Shown one piece after another: positions 34,141-44,179 of a stretch of DNA of 64,000 nt; position 1 is the stretch's first letter, and every line of letters begins with the position of its first letter. The translations under genes and the position numbers were made by a program. Source of the DNA: Streptomyces marispadix (lineage in GTDB: Bacteria > Actinomycetota > Actinomycetes > Streptomycetales > Streptomycetaceae); contig NZ_JAKWJU010000002.1 of the NCBI RefSeq assembly GCF_022524345.1, forward strand, positions 2,232,001 to 2,296,000, in the 5' to 3' direction. The notes below the pieces were generated by a model that did not search any database, was not told the origin of the DNA, and saw only the letters and a list, made by a program, of their open reading frames with translations.

Positions 34141-35110
34141 GCTGGCGGGGGACGCCGCGGTCAGCGCGTGCCTCGAACAGATCGACGTCGTACGGCAGTT
34201 GGCAGCCGCATACCCGGCCGATCTGCGGCTGGCCCTGACCGCGGGCGACATCGAGGCGGCGCGCTCCGAGGGCCGCATCGCCTCGCTGATGGGCGCCGAG
34301 GGCGGGCACTCGATCGCCAACTCCCTTGCCACGCTGCGTGCTCTGCACGAGCTGGGCGTGCGCTATATGACGCTCACGCACAACGACAACACCGACTGGG
34401 CGGACTCCGCGACCGACGAGCCGAGCCACGGCGGCCTCACCCGCTTCGGCGAGGAGGTCGTACGGGAGATGAACCGGTCCGGGATGCTCGTCGACCTCTC
34501 CCATGTCGCCGCCTCCACGATGCGGGACGCGCTGCGCGTGAGCGAGGCGCCCGTGATCTTCTCGCACTCCTCGTCACGCGCTGTCTGCGACCACCCGCGC
34601 AACATCCCCGACGACGTGCTGGAGGCGCTGCCGCGCAACGGCGGCGTGGCGATGGCCACCTTCGTTCCGAAGTTCGTGCTGCCGGAGGCCGTCGCTTGGA
34701 CGAAGGCGGCCGACGACAACATGCGGGCGCACGGCCTCGATCCGCTGGACACGGGCGAGGAGGGGATGCGCGTGCTCCGCGCCTTCGAGGAGGAGCATCC
34801 GCGTCCGATCGCGGACGCGGGCACCGTCGCGGACCATCTGGACCATATGCGCGAGGTCGCGGGCATCGACCATCTCGGCATCGGAGGCGACTTCGACGGC
34901 ACGGCGTTCCTGCCGGCGCAGTTGGAGGACGTCTCCGGCTATCCGAACCTCGTGGCCGAACTGCTGCGCCGCCGCTGGTCGGTTGAGGATCTGGCGAAGC
35001 TGACGTGGCGGAACGCGGTGCGTGTGCTGGGGGACGCGCAAGCGGTCTCGCGTGAACTACGCGGTCGGCGCGCGCCGTCGGTCGCGACGATCGGCGCGCT
35101 GGACGGCTAG
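33908..35110 (+). CDS. Membrane dipeptidase (M19 family)
   Basis: The 400-residue protein is a zinc dipeptidase of the renal dipeptidase family. Metal ligands are visible in [10 protein letters not shown] (HxD-type), [11 protein letters not shown] (bridging Glu), [11 protein letters not shown] and [15 protein letters not shown] (His), and [10 protein letters not shown] near the C-terminus. It has no signal peptide, so it would act in the cytoplasm on dipeptides, which fits the nearby peptide transporter. It is the third gene of the purK-purE unit. Its ATG lies at the point where purE should end, so translational coupling is expected. Confidence 0.92.
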   Translation: MTADSAESLLERARGLLAEHPVLDGHNDLPWALRTQVSYDISRRDVSRDQSAHLHTDIPRLRAGGVGGQFWSVYVSCELAGDAAVSACLEQIDVVRQLAAAYPADLRLALTAGDIEAARSEGRIASLMGAEGGHSIANSLATLRALHELGVRYMTLTHNDNTDWADSATDEPSHGGLTRFGEEVVREMNRSGMLVDLSHVAASTMRDALRVSEAPVIFSHSSSRAVCDHPRNIPDDVLEALPRNGGVAMATFVPKFVLPEAVAWTKAADDNMRAHGLDPLDTGEEGMRVLRAFEEEHPRPIADAGTVADHLDHMREVAGIDHLGIGGDFDGTAFLPAQLEDVSGYPNLVAELLRRRWSVEDLAKLTWRNAVRVLGDAQAVSRELRGRRAPSVATIGALDG

Positions 35111-35225
35111 GGCGCCTCTCGTCGCGAAGGCGCGCGGGGAGGGGCGTAGGGACGGATCGGCCGGGAGGCAGGGCGTCGGCCGTCAGCGCTCGGCCGCCGG
35201 TGAAGGCTCGGCGGCCGGTCAACGC

Positions 35226-36140
35226 TCAGCCGGGCGCGGCCAGTTCGGCCCAGACCGTCTTGCCCATGCCCTCGGGGTTGCGTACGACGCCCCAGTCCAG
35301 GCAGAGCCGCTGGACGATGAACATGCCGTGCCCGCCGGGGCGTCCGGCACGGTGGGGCGTACGCGGCGCGGGCGAGCCGCTCCCCTGGTCGACGATCTCC
35401 AGGCGCAGCACCTCGGAGCCGCTGCCTACGCGCAACTCCTCGGGCCCGTCCGCGTGCAGGCAGGCGTTCGTCACCAACTCCGAGACGACCAGCAGCACGT
35501 CCTCGGCGGCGGCACGCTGATCACCGGTGGCGGCAGGCAGCCAGCCCCAGTCCTGTAGCGCCTGGCGTACGAAGTCGCGGGCGCGGGGCACGGCACCGGC
35601 GACGCCGACCAGGCGCAGTCTGCGCACCTGCCGCATCGGCCGCCCCTCCCCGGCCTCTTCACTCGCCGACTTCCCGGGCTGCCGGGCCGTCGCAGGACCG
35701 GCCTCGTGCTCCGGGCCCGACGGTGCGGCGGGCGAAGCGGCAGCGGACGACGAGGGGCGGGAGGCGGCGGGGCCGGAGGATGAGGGACCGGACGAGGAGG
35801 GTGCGCTCCTGCCCGCGGGGCCGCCCTGACCGGCACGCCCCGAGTCGTCGGTCTGATCGGTGTGAGCCGTCCTGCCCTGCGCCCCGGAGTGCTCCGGTCC
35901 GCCCGGGGTGCCCGAGGCGGCAGTGCCCGATGCCGCGGAGGCCGACGAGGCGGCGGACGCGGCAGAGGTGGACGCAGCAGAGGTGGACGCAGCAGAGGCC
36001 GAGGCCGCGGACGACGCTCCCGGCCCACCCGTCATGGCTCCGCCCCCGGCGCTCCCGGCCCCGGAGGCGGCTGCCGCCGTCGCGGGGCCCTCGGGCTCCG
36101 GACCGCAGTCGCCCGCCGGAGACGGCCGGGTGGTGCTCAT
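35226..36140 (-). CDS. Anti-sigma factor kinase (RsbW-like HATPase) with long disordered N-terminus
   Basis: The C-terminal 120 residues of this 304-residue protein are a Bergerat-fold ATPase: EDVLLVVSELVTNACLHADG (N box), LEIVDQGSG (G1-like) and GGHGMFIVQRLCLDWG (G2). RsbW-type proteins bind a sigma factor and phosphorylate an anti-anti-sigma protein. Residues 1-165 are almost only Ala, Ser, Gly and Pro (SAASASAASTSAASTSAAS), far longer than in usual family members. The gene order anti-sigma, anti-anti-sigma, sigma matches the S. coelicolor prsI-arsI-sigI locus, so this would be the PrsI equivalent. A shorter start such as ATG at residue 36 is possible. Confidence 0.85.
   Translation of the reverse strand: MSTTRPSPAGDCGPEPEGPATAAAASGAGSAGGGAMTGGPGASSAASASAASTSAASTSAASAASSASAASGTAASGTPGGPEHSGAQGRTAHTDQTDDSGRAGQGGPAGRSAPSSSGPSSSGPAASRPSSSAAASPAAPSGPEHEAGPATARQPGKSASEEAGEGRPMRQVRRLRLVGVAGAVPRARDFVRQALQDWGWLPAATGDQRAAAEDVLLVVSELVTNACLHADGPEELRVGSGSEVLRLEIVDQGSGSPAPRTPHRAGRPGGHGMFIVQRLCLDWGVVRNPEGMGKTVWAELAAPG
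35962..35998. repeat. 15-bp tandem repeat in the anti-sigma gene
   Basis: GCAGAGGTGGACGCA occurs at 35962-35976 and 35977-35991, followed by a partial copy. It encodes part of the Ala/Ser repeat, so repeat-unit gain or loss would keep the frame. Confidence 0.75.
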
Positions 36141-36349
36141 CAGCGGTTCACCTCACCGATCACCGATAGTGCCTCTCGTCGCCGCACGCCGTAGCAGCGG
36201 GCAGCTCGGGAGTGTTCTGACTCTCCATGTGGCTGACTCAGAGAATCTCCTGCCCTACGGGTCCGTGAGAACACCCACTGAATCGGACCTACTGATGTGA
36301 CACGTGTAACTCGTGCGTTGCGTCTCGTACACACAAGCCGTAATCCGCA

Positions 36350-36730
36350 TCACGCCTCCGCCACATCGGCGAGCGCCGCGTCGAGGTCGTCGTGGAGGGT
36401 GAACACGGCGCCCGCGCCCGTGATCTCGAAGACCCGGGCGACGACGGGCAGCATGCCCGCCAGATGGACGCCTCCTCCGGCGGCCTCGGCCTTGAGCCGC
36501 GCCCCGAGCAGGACGTTGAGCCCCGTTGAGTCGCAGAACTCCAGCCCCGCGCAGTCCACCACCAGGCGGCTGCCGCCGGCCGCGATCGCCTGCTCCAGCG
36601 CGTCGCTGAGCAGATCCGCGGTGTGGTGGTCCAGCTCACCCTCGGGCGTCACGACGGCACTGCCCCCCTGGTGCCGTACGTCGACCGTCAGCCGACCCCG
36701 GCTCGTGCTGCCGGGCATCCCGCGGTCCAT
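36350..36730 (-). CDS. Anti-anti-sigma factor (STAS domain)
   Basis: The 126-residue STAS protein has the strand-helix pattern RLTVDVRHQGGSAVVTPEGELDHHTADLL and the phosphorylation site GLEFCDSTGLNVLLGAR with Ser68. Dephosphorylated STAS proteins bind the anti-sigma kinase and free the sigma factor. ATG 36730 follows GAGGGG. It lies between the anti-sigma gene (210 bp downstream, same strand) and the divergent sigma gene, which fits the ArsI position at the S. coelicolor sigI locus. Confidence 0.93.
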   Translation of the reverse strand: MDRGMPGSTSRGRLTVDVRHQGGSAVVTPEGELDHHTADLLSDALEQAIAAGGSRLVVDCAGLEFCDSTGLNVLLGARLKAEAAGGGVHLAGMLPVVARVFEITGAGAVFTLHDDLDAALADVAEA

Positions 36731-36990
36731 GCACACCCCTCTTGATCGCAAAAGCGCCGTCTTCTTCTGCCCCCGTGAAACGACTCGAACCCTACGCCTT
36801 CACCGGCACTACCGGTAGACGAACAACCCACACATTGGCGCAAATTCGGACATTTAGCACTTGCCATGCCCGTACGCGAGCGGGTAGGCGTATAGGAATA
36901 CAGAAACACGTCGGCATTGGAGGCGCCGCACCCTCGTAGTGCACGGCACGGCTTCGGCAGCCATATGCCGAGATGACGGAGGACACCACC

Positions 36991-37962
36991 ATGTCACCCA
37001 GGCTCGATCAGGGGATACCGGACGCCCCCACCGACCCGGTCGTTCCGGAGCAGCTCGGCAGCGAGCAACTCATACCGGAACAACTCGGCGCGGAGCAGCC
37101 CGGCCTGGTCCAGGTGCCGGAACCCACGAGCCAGGAAACGGTCGAGGAGATCTTCGACCAGCTCCAGCTCCCGGAGATCCCACCGTACGACGAGGTGGGC
37201 CCTGTCGACGCGCGGGCCATGTCGAAGACCCTCTTCAAGCGGCTGGAGAAGCTGGAGGAGGGCACCCACGAGTTCGCCTACGTGCGCAACACGCTCGTCG
37301 AACTCAACCTGGCGCTGGTGAAGTTCGCCGCCTCCCGCTTCCGCTCCCGCAGCGAGCCGATGGAGGACATCGTCCAGGTCGGAACCATCGGCCTGATCAA
37401 GGCGATCGACCGCTTCGAGCTTGAACGTGGTGTGGAATTCCCGACGTTCGCGATGCCGACGATCGTCGGCGAGATCAAGCGCTTCTTCCGTGACACCTCC
37501 TGGTCGGTACGGGTTCCGCGCCGTCTTCAGGAGCTGCGCCTGGACCTGGCGAAGGCCGGCGACGAACTCGCCCAGAACCTCGACCGCGCACCGACGATGG
37601 AGGAACTGGCCGAGCGGCTCGACATCTCCGTCGAGGAGGTCGTCGAGGGCATGGCGGCGAGCAACGCCTACACCGCCAGTTCCCTCGACGCCCAGCCCGA
37701 GGAGGACGACACCGAGGGCGCGCTCGCGGACCGCATCGGCTACGAGGACAACGGGCTGGAGGGCATCGAGTACGTCGAGTCCCTCAAGCCGCTGATCGCC
37801 GAACTCCCCGCCCGCGACCGTACGATCCTGTCGCTGCGCTTCGTCGCCAACATGACGCAGAGCGAGATCGGCGAGGAACTCGGCATCTCCCAGATGCATG
37901 TCTCGCGGCTGCTGTCACGGACGCTGAACAGACTGCGCAAGGGTCTGATGATCGAGGAGTGA
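36991..37962 (+). CDS. Sigma-B-family RNA polymerase sigma factor (SigI-like)
   Basis: The 323-residue sigma factor has region 2 (RNTLVELNLALVKFAASRF, EPMEDIVQVGTIGLIKAIDRFELERGVEFPTFAMPTIVGEIKRFFRDTSWSVRVPRR), region 3 (ELAERLDISVEEVVEGM) and region 4 (LPARDRTILSLRFVANMTQSEIGEELGISQMHVSRLLSR). These are hallmarks of the SigB/SigF group used for stress and sporulation. ATG 36991 was chosen because GGAGG stands 9 nt before it; an upstream ATG at 36973 lies over that site. The first 65 residues are acidic and Gln/Pro-rich with repeated PEQLG. It is divergent from the STAS gene and likely controlled by the two proteins to its left. Confidence 0.95.
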   Translation: MSPRLDQGIPDAPTDPVVPEQLGSEQLIPEQLGAEQPGLVQVPEPTSQETVEEIFDQLQLPEIPPYDEVGPVDARAMSKTLFKRLEKLEEGTHEFAYVRNTLVELNLALVKFAASRFRSRSEPMEDIVQVGTIGLIKAIDRFELERGVEFPTFAMPTIVGEIKRFFRDTSWSVRVPRRLQELRLDLAKAGDELAQNLDRAPTMEELAERLDISVEEVVEGMAASNAYTASSLDAQPEEDDTEGALADRIGYEDNGLEGIEYVESLKPLIAELPARDRTILSLRFVANMTQSEIGEELGISQMHVSRLLSRTLNRLRKGLMIEE

Positions 37963-38020
37963 GGCGAGCCGCGTCACGCGGCGCCGCATCCAGGACTCCG
38001 CCTCGCAACTCCGACTCGTA

Positions 38021-38056
38021 AGCGGGCCACCCCGGTCGACACCGGGACGGCCCGCT
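38021..38056. terminator. Bidirectional terminator between the sigma gene and hutI
   Basis: AGCGGGCC-AC-CCCGGT (38021-38036) pairs with ACCGGG-AC-GGCCCGCT (38041-38056) over a CGAC loop, with only two central mismatches. The genes converge here. Confidence 0.8.
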
Positions 38057-38089
38057 TCGTAGTGCGGCCCGCATCGCCGTGCTGGGTGC

Positions 38090-39268
38090 TCACACCGCGA
38101 GCGGCGTCCCCCGGTGCCAGACGCGGGCGGTGAGCGGAACCCCCGGCCGGTAGGCCAGATGGACATGCGACGGGGCGTCAAGCAACGTCAGATCGGCGAG
38201 CGCCCCGGGGGTGAGGCGTCCTACGTCGGTGCGGCGCAGCGCGCGGGCGCCGCCCGCGGTGGCGGACCAGACGGCCTCGTCCGGCGTCATGCCCATCTCC
38301 CGTACGGCGACGGCCACGCAGAAGGCCATCGACGAGGTGAACGACGAGCCGGGGTTGCAGTCGGTGGAGAGTGCGACGGTGGCGCCCGCGTCCAGCAGGC
38401 GGCGGGCGTCCGGATAGACGGCCCTGGTGGAGAACTCGCAGCCGGGGAGCAGCGTGGCGACGGTGTCGTCCGCGGCGGCGAGTGCGTCGACGTCCGCGTC
38501 GCTGAGGTGTGTGCAGTGGTCGGCGGAGGCAGCACCGAGTTCGACGGCCAACTGGACGCCGGGGCCGTGCGAGAGCTGGTTGGCGTGGATGCGGGGCGTG
38601 AGGCCCTTCGCCTTGCCGGCGGTGAGGACGGCACGCGCCTGGTCGCCGTCGAACGCGCCCTTCTCGCAGAAGACGTCGATCCAACGGGCGTACGGGGCGC
38701 AGGCGTCCAGCATGGGCCCGGTGACGAGTGCCACGTAGCCGTCGGGGTCGTCGGCGTACTCGGGGGCCACGACGTGGGCGCCCATGTAGGTGACCTCGTC
38801 GGTGTGCTCGGCGGCGACGCGCAGCGCGCGGGACTCCTGCTCCGGGGAGAGGCCGTAACCGGACTTGGTCTCCATGGTCGTTGTGCCCTGGCGGCAGGCC
38901 TCGTCGAGGAAGTGCCGCAGATTGCGGGCGAGTTCGTCGTCGGTCGACTCGCGGGTCGCGGCGACGGTCGTACGGATGCCGCCCGCGGTGTAAGGGCGCC
39001 CGGACATGCGGGCGTTGAACTCGGCGGTGCGGTCACCGCCGAAGAGCAGATGCGAGTGGGAGTCGACGTAGCCGGGGAGCGCGGCCCGGCCCCCGGCGTC
39101 GTAACGGGCGTCGGCGGCGGGGGCGTCGGCGGCGGGGCCCACCCAGGCGATGTGTTCGCCGTCGAGCACGACGGCGGCGTTCTCGACGAGGCCGAGTGGG
39201 CTTCCGTCGCCGAGGGCGGGGTCGTTGGTCACCAGGGTGCGGATGTCAGTGACGACGGTGCTGGTCAT
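38090..39268 (-). CDS. hutI: HutI: imidazolonepropionase
   Basis: HutI hydrolyses imidazolone-5-propionate to N-formimino-L-glutamate. The 392-residue amidohydrolase has the metal motif [14 protein letters not shown], the substrate loop [33 protein letters not shown] with a ligand His, ASADHCTH, and the catalytic Asp in [15 protein letters not shown]. The ATG at 39268 was chosen because a longer extension leftover from the hutF region is Arg/Pro-rich. It is the last gene of the hut group, 180 bp after hutF. Confidence 0.96.
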   Translation of the reverse strand: MTSTVVTDIRTLVTNDPALGDGSPLGLVENAAVVLDGEHIAWVGPAADAPAADARYDAGGRAALPGYVDSHSHLLFGGDRTAEFNARMSGRPYTAGGIRTTVAATRESTDDELARNLRHFLDEACRQGTTTMETKSGYGLSPEQESRALRVAAEHTDEVTYMGAHVVAPEYADDPDGYVALVTGPMLDACAPYARWIDVFCEKGAFDGDQARAVLTAGKAKGLTPRIHANQLSHGPGVQLAVELGAASADHCTHLSDADVDALAAADDTVATLLPGCEFSTRAVYPDARRLLDAGATVALSTDCNPGSSFTSSMAFCVAVAVREMGMTPDEAVWSATAGGARALRRTDVGRLTPGALADLTLLDAPSHVHLAYRPGVPLTARVWHRGTPLAV

Positions 39269-39447
39269 GTGGGGCTTCCTCGCTCCTCGTCGGTATGGAG
39301 GGATCGGCGGCGCGGGCGTCCAGCGGCTCGGTGTCGGGTGTGCGTACGGGGGCCGGTCGGTCGCGCCGGCCGACTTCCGCCCGCGCCGGACGAGTCGGGG
39401 TCGTCGCCGTGCCTGGAGGCTCGCGGCCGGGGCCCGGTTCCCGCGGC

Positions 39448-40893
39448 TCAGTGCAGGGCACCGATCGCCTCGGCGAGAGCCGCGGGGACGTCCTGTACGT
39501 ATGCGTGCCGCCCGTCGCGGACCACATGGCGTCCGCCCACGACGGTGTGGCGGATGTCGGCGGCGGTGGCCGAGAAGACCGCGGCCTCGGCGGCCATGCG
39601 CGGCGCGGGCCCCACGGTGCGTACCGAGTCGGTCGCCACCGTCGTGAAGTCGGCGAGCATGCCCGCCTCCAGGCGGCCCGCCTCGGGCCAGCCGAGTGTG
39701 CGGTGCCCGTCCTCCGTTGCGGCGCGCAGCAGTTGGGCCGCCGTCCAGTGGCCGCGGGTGCGGGTGCGCAGGCGCTCGTCGAGTTCCAGGGCCCGCGCCT
39801 CCTCCAGCAGGTCGACGACGGCGTGGCTGTCGCTGCCCAGGGACAGGGTGGCGCCCGCGCGTTCCAGCCGGGGGGCGGGGCCGATGCCGTCGGCCAGGTC
39901 GCGTTCGGTGGTGGGGCACATGCACACTCCGACGGAGGCGTCGCCGAGCAACTTGACGTCCTCGCCGGTGAGATGGGTGGCGTGGACGGCCGTCGTACGG
40001 CGGCCGAGGACGCCGTGGTCGGCGAGCAGCCGCGTCGGGGTGCAGCCGTGTGCTTCCTGGCAGGCGTCGTTCTCGGCGGTCTGCTCGGAGAGATGGACGT
40101 GCAGCGGCGCGGAGCGCTCCTCCGCCCACTGAGCCACCGGGCTCAACTCCCTTGCGGGGACGGCCCGTACGGAGTGGATCGCGGCACCGATACGTGCGTG
40201 CCCGTTCTCGTCGGCGCGCAGCGAGGACGCCCGTTCGGCCCAGGCCGCGGCCGTGCCGTCGGAGAAGCGCGACTGCTGGCGGCCGGGCGGCTCGCCCCGG
40301 CCGCCGCGTCCGAACCCGGAGGCCAGATACGCCGTGTCGAGCAGGGTGATGCGGATGCCCGCGTCGGCGGCGGCGGCGATGAGGGCGTGGCCCATGGCGT
40401 TGGGGTCGTCGTAGGGACGGCCCCCGGGCGCGTGGTGGAGGTAGTGGAACTCCCCGACGCAGGTGATGCCCGCCAGCGCCATCTCGGCGTACACGGCACG
40501 GCCCAGGTCGTAGGCGGAGTCGGGGGTGAGGCGGCTCGCGACCTGGTACATCATCTCGCGCCACGTCCAGAACGTGCCGGAGCCGACCTGGACGGTGCCG
40601 CGCAGCGCACGGTGGAAGGCGTGCGAATGGGCGTTGGCGAGGCCCGGGACGGTGAGCCCGCGCAGCGGTTCGGCGCCCTGGGGCGGGGCGCCGACTCCCG
40701 TGCGTACGGCGGTGATCCGGCCGTCGCCGCCGGTCTCGACGAGGACGTCCGGCTCGACCGTCCCGTTGAGCCAGGCCAGGGAGCACCAGTACGTGCGCGA
40801 AGGGGCGGGGGACGCCGCCGAACGGGACGTCTGGGACGGGGAAGCCGTGGAAGAGGGCTTCGCGGACGAGGGCTTCGCGGACGGCGGCGTCAT
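39448..40893 (-). CDS. hutF: HutF: formimidoylglutamate deiminase
   Basis: HutF removes ammonia from N-formimino-L-glutamate and leaves N-formyl-L-glutamate. The 481-residue protein is an amidohydrolase-fold deiminase: [19 protein letters not shown] (two metal His), [33 protein letters not shown] and [19 protein letters not shown] (Asp). The first 30 residues are Ser/Pro/Ala-rich. Its ATG overlaps the stop of the upstream M20 amidase gene (ATGA, 40890-40893), so both are cotranslated. HutF use implies the branch that ends with an N-formylglutamate deformylase, for which the adjacent M20 enzyme is a candidate. Confidence 0.93.
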   Translation of the reverse strand: MTPPSAKPSSAKPSSTASPSQTSRSAASPAPSRTYWCSLAWLNGTVEPDVLVETGGDGRITAVRTGVGAPPQGAEPLRGLTVPGLANAHSHAFHRALRGTVQVGSGTFWTWREMMYQVASRLTPDSAYDLGRAVYAEMALAGITCVGEFHYLHHAPGGRPYDDPNAMGHALIAAAADAGIRITLLDTAYLASGFGRGGRGEPPGRQQSRFSDGTAAAWAERASSLRADENGHARIGAAIHSVRAVPARELSPVAQWAEERSAPLHVHLSEQTAENDACQEAHGCTPTRLLADHGVLGRRTTAVHATHLTGEDVKLLGDASVGVCMCPTTERDLADGIGPAPRLERAGATLSLGSDSHAVVDLLEEARALELDERLRTRTRGHWTAAQLLRAATEDGHRTLGWPEAGRLEAGMLADFTTVATDSVRTVGPAPRMAAEAAVFSATAADIRHTVVGGRHVVRDGRHAYVQDVPAALAEAIGALH

Positions 40894-42350
40894 CGGCAGG
40901 CCAGCCCTTCGAGCACGTCGGTCAGGGCCCGCACTCCGGCCACGCAGTCGTCCTCGCGGGCGTGTTCGGCGGGCGAGTGCGAGACACCGGTGGGGTTGCG
41001 CACGTACAGCATCGCGGTCGGCACGGTCCCGGAGAGGATGCCCGCGTCGTGTCCGGCGCCGGTGGGCAGCAGCGGCGCCCCGCCGAGCCGCCGGGCGATC
41101 CGGTCGCGCAGTCCGTGTGCGAACTCCACGACGGGCGTGCGGGATTCACGGGTGACGCGCACATGGACGCCGTCCGCCTGCCCGCGCCGGGTGGCGGCGC
41201 CCTCGATGGCGGCGACGGCCGCGGCGAGCGTCTCCTCGTCGGCGGCGCGGGAGTCGAGCCAGCCGCGCACGAGGGACGGCACGGCGTTGACGCCGTTGGG
41301 TTCGGCCGCGACCTTTCCGAACGTGGCGAGTGCGCCGGTGCGTCGTGCCTCCTCGCGGGCGGCGAGCACGGTGGCGGCGTAGGTGAGCATCGGGTCGCGG
41401 CGGTCCTCAAGGCGCGTGGTGCCCGCGTGGTTGGCCTCGCCGTGGAAGTCGAACCGCCAGCGCCCGTGCGGCCAGATCGCGGAGGCCACGCCGACGGGGC
41501 ACCCCTGCGGGCCGCTGTCCACGCCCTGGGAGGCGAGCGCAGCCGGGTCGGCGAGGGCGCGTCCCTGCTCGATGTGGAGTTCGACGAACGCACCGATGCG
41601 GGCGAGGCGTTCGGGGTCGGGCCCGATGGCGTCGGGGTCGTGGCCTGCGCGCTCCATGGCCTGCGCCAGCGTGGTGCCGCCGGAGTCGCGCAGCTCGTGT
41701 GCCTGCTCACGGGTCAGTCCGCCCACGCTGAGCCGGGAGCCGACACAGGCGAGCCCGAAGCGGGCGCCCTCCTCGTCGGTGAAGTTGACGATGCCGAGGG
41801 GCGCGGTGAACTGCGCGCCACGCGCCCGTAGTTCGTCGAGCGCGGCGAACGCGGAGACCACGCCCAGCGGCCCGTCGAAGGCGCCGCCGTCGGGCACCGA
41901 GTCCAGATGGGAACCGGTGACGACGGCCTCCCCGGGCGCGATGTCGCCGACGGTGCGCGCACCGAGCCACGCCCACTGGTTGCCGTTGCGGTCCGTCTCG
42001 CAGGCGAGGCCACGAGCTTCGGCCTGCGTACGGAACCAGGCGCGGCAGTCGGCGTCCGCGCCCGTCCATGCGTAGCGGCGGTAGCCGCCGGTCGGGTCGT
42101 GACGGCCCACCGGGGCGAGGTCCCGCCACATCTCGTGGAACGAGGCGGGCTCGGCCGACGGGGCGCCGTTCGCGCCCGCGCGCCCGCTGCGCGCGCCGCT
42201 CACAGAATTCCCCGAGGCCCCCGAGGCCGCCGAGGCCGCCGCTTGCGCCGCGTCAGCGCTGCCCGAGCCCGAACTGCCCGCGCCCGCCGCCGGGTTCGCG
42301 GGCGCCGCCGGGTTCGCGGGCGCCGCCGGTTCCGCGTCCTCGGCGGTCAT
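40890..42350 (-). CDS. Zn-dependent amidohydrolase of the M20 / allantoate-N-carbamoylase family in the hut operon
   Basis: The 486-residue protein resembles AllC and N-carbamoyl-L-amino-acid hydrolases: [22 protein letters not shown] (His and Asp zinc ligands), [17 protein letters not shown] (Glu base), [11 protein letters not shown] (His), [18 protein letters not shown] in the lid domain and [10 protein letters not shown] (last His). These enzymes cleave C-N amide bonds in N-carbamoyl or ureido acids. Residues 1-70 are Ala/Pro/Ser-rich. It overlaps hutU upstream and hutF downstream by ATGA, so it belongs to histidine breakdown. N-formylglutamate hydrolysis is a reasonable guess, as no HutG is seen here; an allantoate role would not fit the context. 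Confidence 0.85.
   Translation of the reverse strand: MTAEDAEPAAPANPAAPANPAAGAGSSGSGSADAAQAAASAASGASGNSVSGARSGRAGANGAPSAEPASFHEMWRDLAPVGRHDPTGGYRRYAWTGADADCRAWFRTQAEARGLACETDRNGNQWAWLGARTVGDIAPGEAVVTGSHLDSVPDGGAFDGPLGVVSAFAALDELRARGAQFTAPLGIVNFTDEEGARFGLACVGSRLSVGGLTREQAHELRDSGGTTLAQAMERAGHDPDAIGPDPERLARIGAFVELHIEQGRALADPAALASQGVDSGPQGCPVGVASAIWPHGRWRFDFHGEANHAGTTRLEDRRDPMLTYAATVLAAREEARRTGALATFGKVAAEPNGVNAVPSLVRGWLDSRAADEETLAAAVAAIEGAATRRGQADGVHVRVTRESRTPVVEFAHGLRDRIARRLGGAPLLPTGAGHDAGILSGTVPTAMLYVRNPTGVSHSPAEHAREDDCVAGVRALTDVLEGLACR
42286..42327. repeat. 18-bp tandem repeat near the start of the M20 amidase gene
   Basis: GCCGCCGGGTTCGCGGGC is repeated exactly at 42286-42303 and 42304-42321 with a partial third copy. 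It encodes the (PANPAA)n repeat at the N-terminus and keeps frame. Confidence 0.75.
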
Positions 42351-44041
42351 GCGCCCTCTCCGCCTTCCCGGCTCGCCGTGCCTTCTCCGGTCTCCCGCAT
42401 CGGCACCCGTACGCCCCGCTCCGACGCGATCTCCTCGGCGCGCTCGTATCCCGCGTCCACATGCCGTACGACGCCCATGCCCGGGTCGTTCGTCAGCACC
42501 CGGCGCAGCTTCTCGCCCGCGAGCGGCGTGCCGTCGGCGACCGTGACCTGGCCGGCGTGCAGCGAGCGGCCCATGCCGACGCCGCCGCCGTGGTGGATGG
42601 AGACCCATGTCGCGCCGGAGGACGCGTTGACCATGGCGTTCAGCAGCGGCCAGTCGGCGATGGCGTCCGAGCCGTCGCGCATCGCCTCGGTCTCCCGGTA
42701 CGGGGAGGCCACCGATCCGCAGTCCAGATGGTCGCGCCCGAGCACCACCGGAGCGCTCAACTCCCCGCTCGCCACCATGTCGTTGAAGCGTTCGCCCGCA
42801 CGGTCGCGTTCACCGTAGCCGAGCCAGCAGATCCGGGCGGGCAGCCCCTGGTAGTGCACCCGTTCACCGGCGAGCCTGAGCCAGCGCGCCAGCGACTCGT
42901 TCTCCGGGAAGAGTTCGAGCAGAGCGCGGTCCGTGGCCGCGATGTCCTTCGGATCGCCGGAGAGGGCCGCCCAGCGGAAGGGGCCCTTGCCCTCGCAGAA
43001 CAGCGGCCGGATGTACGCCGGTACGAAGCCGGGGAAGTCGAACGCGCGCTCATAGCCGTGGAGCCGGGCCTCGCCGCGGATGGAGTTGCCGTAGTCGAAG
43101 ACCTCGGCTCCCGCGTCCATGAAGCCGACCATGGCCTCCACATGGCGGGCCATCGACTCGCGTGCCCGCAGAGTGAAGTCGGCGGGCTTGTCCGCCGCGT
43201 AGCGCGCCATGTCGTCGAAGTCGACGCCCGCCGGAAGGTACGACAGCGGGTCGTGGGCGCTGGTCTGGTCGGTCACGATGTCGACGGGGGCGCCACGCCG
43301 CAGCAGTTCGGGCACCACCTCGGCGGCGTTGCCCAGCACGCCGATCGAGAGCGGGCGCCGCTCGTCGCGGGCCTTCGCCGCCAACTCCAGTGCGTGGTCG
43401 AGCGAATGGGCACGTACGTCCAGATAGCCGTGGCCGATGCGGCGCTCGATGCGGGACGGATCGCACTCCACGCAGATCGCGACGCCGCCGTTCATCGTCA
43501 CGGCGAGGGGCTGAGCGCCGCCCATGCCGCCGAGCCCGGCCGTCAGCGTGACGGTGCCGGCGAGGGTGCCGCCGAACCTCTTCGCGGCCACGGCGGCGAA
43601 CGTCTCGTAAGTGCCCTGGAGAATGCCCTGCGTTCCGATGTAGATCCACGAACCGGCCGTCATCTGCCCGTACATGGTGAGCCCGAGGGCGTCCAGCCGC
43701 CGGAACTCCTCCCAATTCGCCCAGTCGCCGACGAGGTTGGAGTTGGCGATCAGCACGCGCGGCGCCCACTCGTGGGTGCGCATGACGCCGACGGGGCGGC
43801 CCGACTGCACCAGCATCGTCTCGTCGCCTTCGAGGGTGCGCAGGGTGCGGACCATGGCGTCGAACGACTCCCAGTCCCGCGCCGCCTTGCCGGTCCCTCC
43901 GTAGACGACGAGCTTGTCGGGGTGCTCGGCGACCTCCGGGTCGAGATTGTTCTGAAGCATCCGCAGGGCGGCTTCCTGGGGCCACCCACGGGCACTCGGT
44001 TCGCTGCCGCGTGGCGCCCTTACGGGTCGCGGTCCTGACAT
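42347..44041 (-). CDS. hutU: HutU: urocanate hydratase
   Basis: HutU hydrates urocanate to imidazolone propionate using tightly bound NAD. The 564-residue protein has [19 protein letters not shown] sequence ([13 protein letters not shown]), [40 protein letters not shown] and [30 protein letters not shown], which carries the conserved Cys. Length fits the family. ATG 44041 was chosen because GGAGG lies 8 nt upstream. It is the first gene of the hut operon. A promoter with an inverted repeat over its -10 box lies 60-85 nt upstream. HutH is not in the window. Confidence 0.97.
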   Translation of the reverse strand: MSGPRPVRAPRGSEPSARGWPQEAALRMLQNNLDPEVAEHPDKLVVYGGTGKAARDWESFDAMVRTLRTLEGDETMLVQSGRPVGVMRTHEWAPRVLIANSNLVGDWANWEEFRRLDALGLTMYGQMTAGSWIYIGTQGILQGTYETFAAVAAKRFGGTLAGTVTLTAGLGGMGGAQPLAVTMNGGVAICVECDPSRIERRIGHGYLDVRAHSLDHALELAAKARDERRPLSIGVLGNAAEVVPELLRRGAPVDIVTDQTSAHDPLSYLPAGVDFDDMARYAADKPADFTLRARESMARHVEAMVGFMDAGAEVFDYGNSIRGEARLHGYERAFDFPGFVPAYIRPLFCEGKGPFRWAALSGDPKDIAATDRALLELFPENESLARWLRLAGERVHYQGLPARICWLGYGERDRAGERFNDMVASGELSAPVVLGRDHLDCGSVASPYRETEAMRDGSDAIADWPLLNAMVNASSGATWVSIHHGGGVGMGRSLHAGQVTVADGTPLAGEKLRRVLTNDPGMGVVRHVDAGYERAEEIASERGVRVPMRETGEGTASREGGEGA

Positions 44042-44090
44042 CTCCCGTGCCTCCCTGCCGTGTGCCTGTCCCGACTCCCCCGACGTCAAT

Positions 44091-44127
44091 TATTCACACA
44101 CTCTACGGTGTGAATAGAACTAGTCAA
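44091..44127 (-). promoter_or_regulatory. hut promoter with overlapping operator
   Basis: On the minus strand TTGACT (plus 44122-44127) and TAGAGT (44100-44105) are 16 nt apart, a good sigma-70-type promoter. A perfect 9-bp inverted repeat, TATTCACAC (44091-44099) and GTGTGAATA (44108-44116), flanks the -10 box exactly. A repressor bound there would block transcription of hutU. No regulator gene was assigned. Confidence 0.7.
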
Positions 44128-44179
44128 TATCGCAAGTGGTCCACACCCCTGGCAGAGGCCGACGTGTTTGGCTTGACGT

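Noticed and set aside
36860..36905. SigB-type GTTT...GGGTAT promoter before the sigma gene
   Set aside because: GGGTAG is present near 36880 but no GTTT-like element lies at the right spacing.
39269..40786. Extension of hutI into a fused 898-residue protein
   Set aside because: The extra N-terminal sequence is Arg/Pro-rich shadow of hutF. HutI starts at 39268 with normal length.
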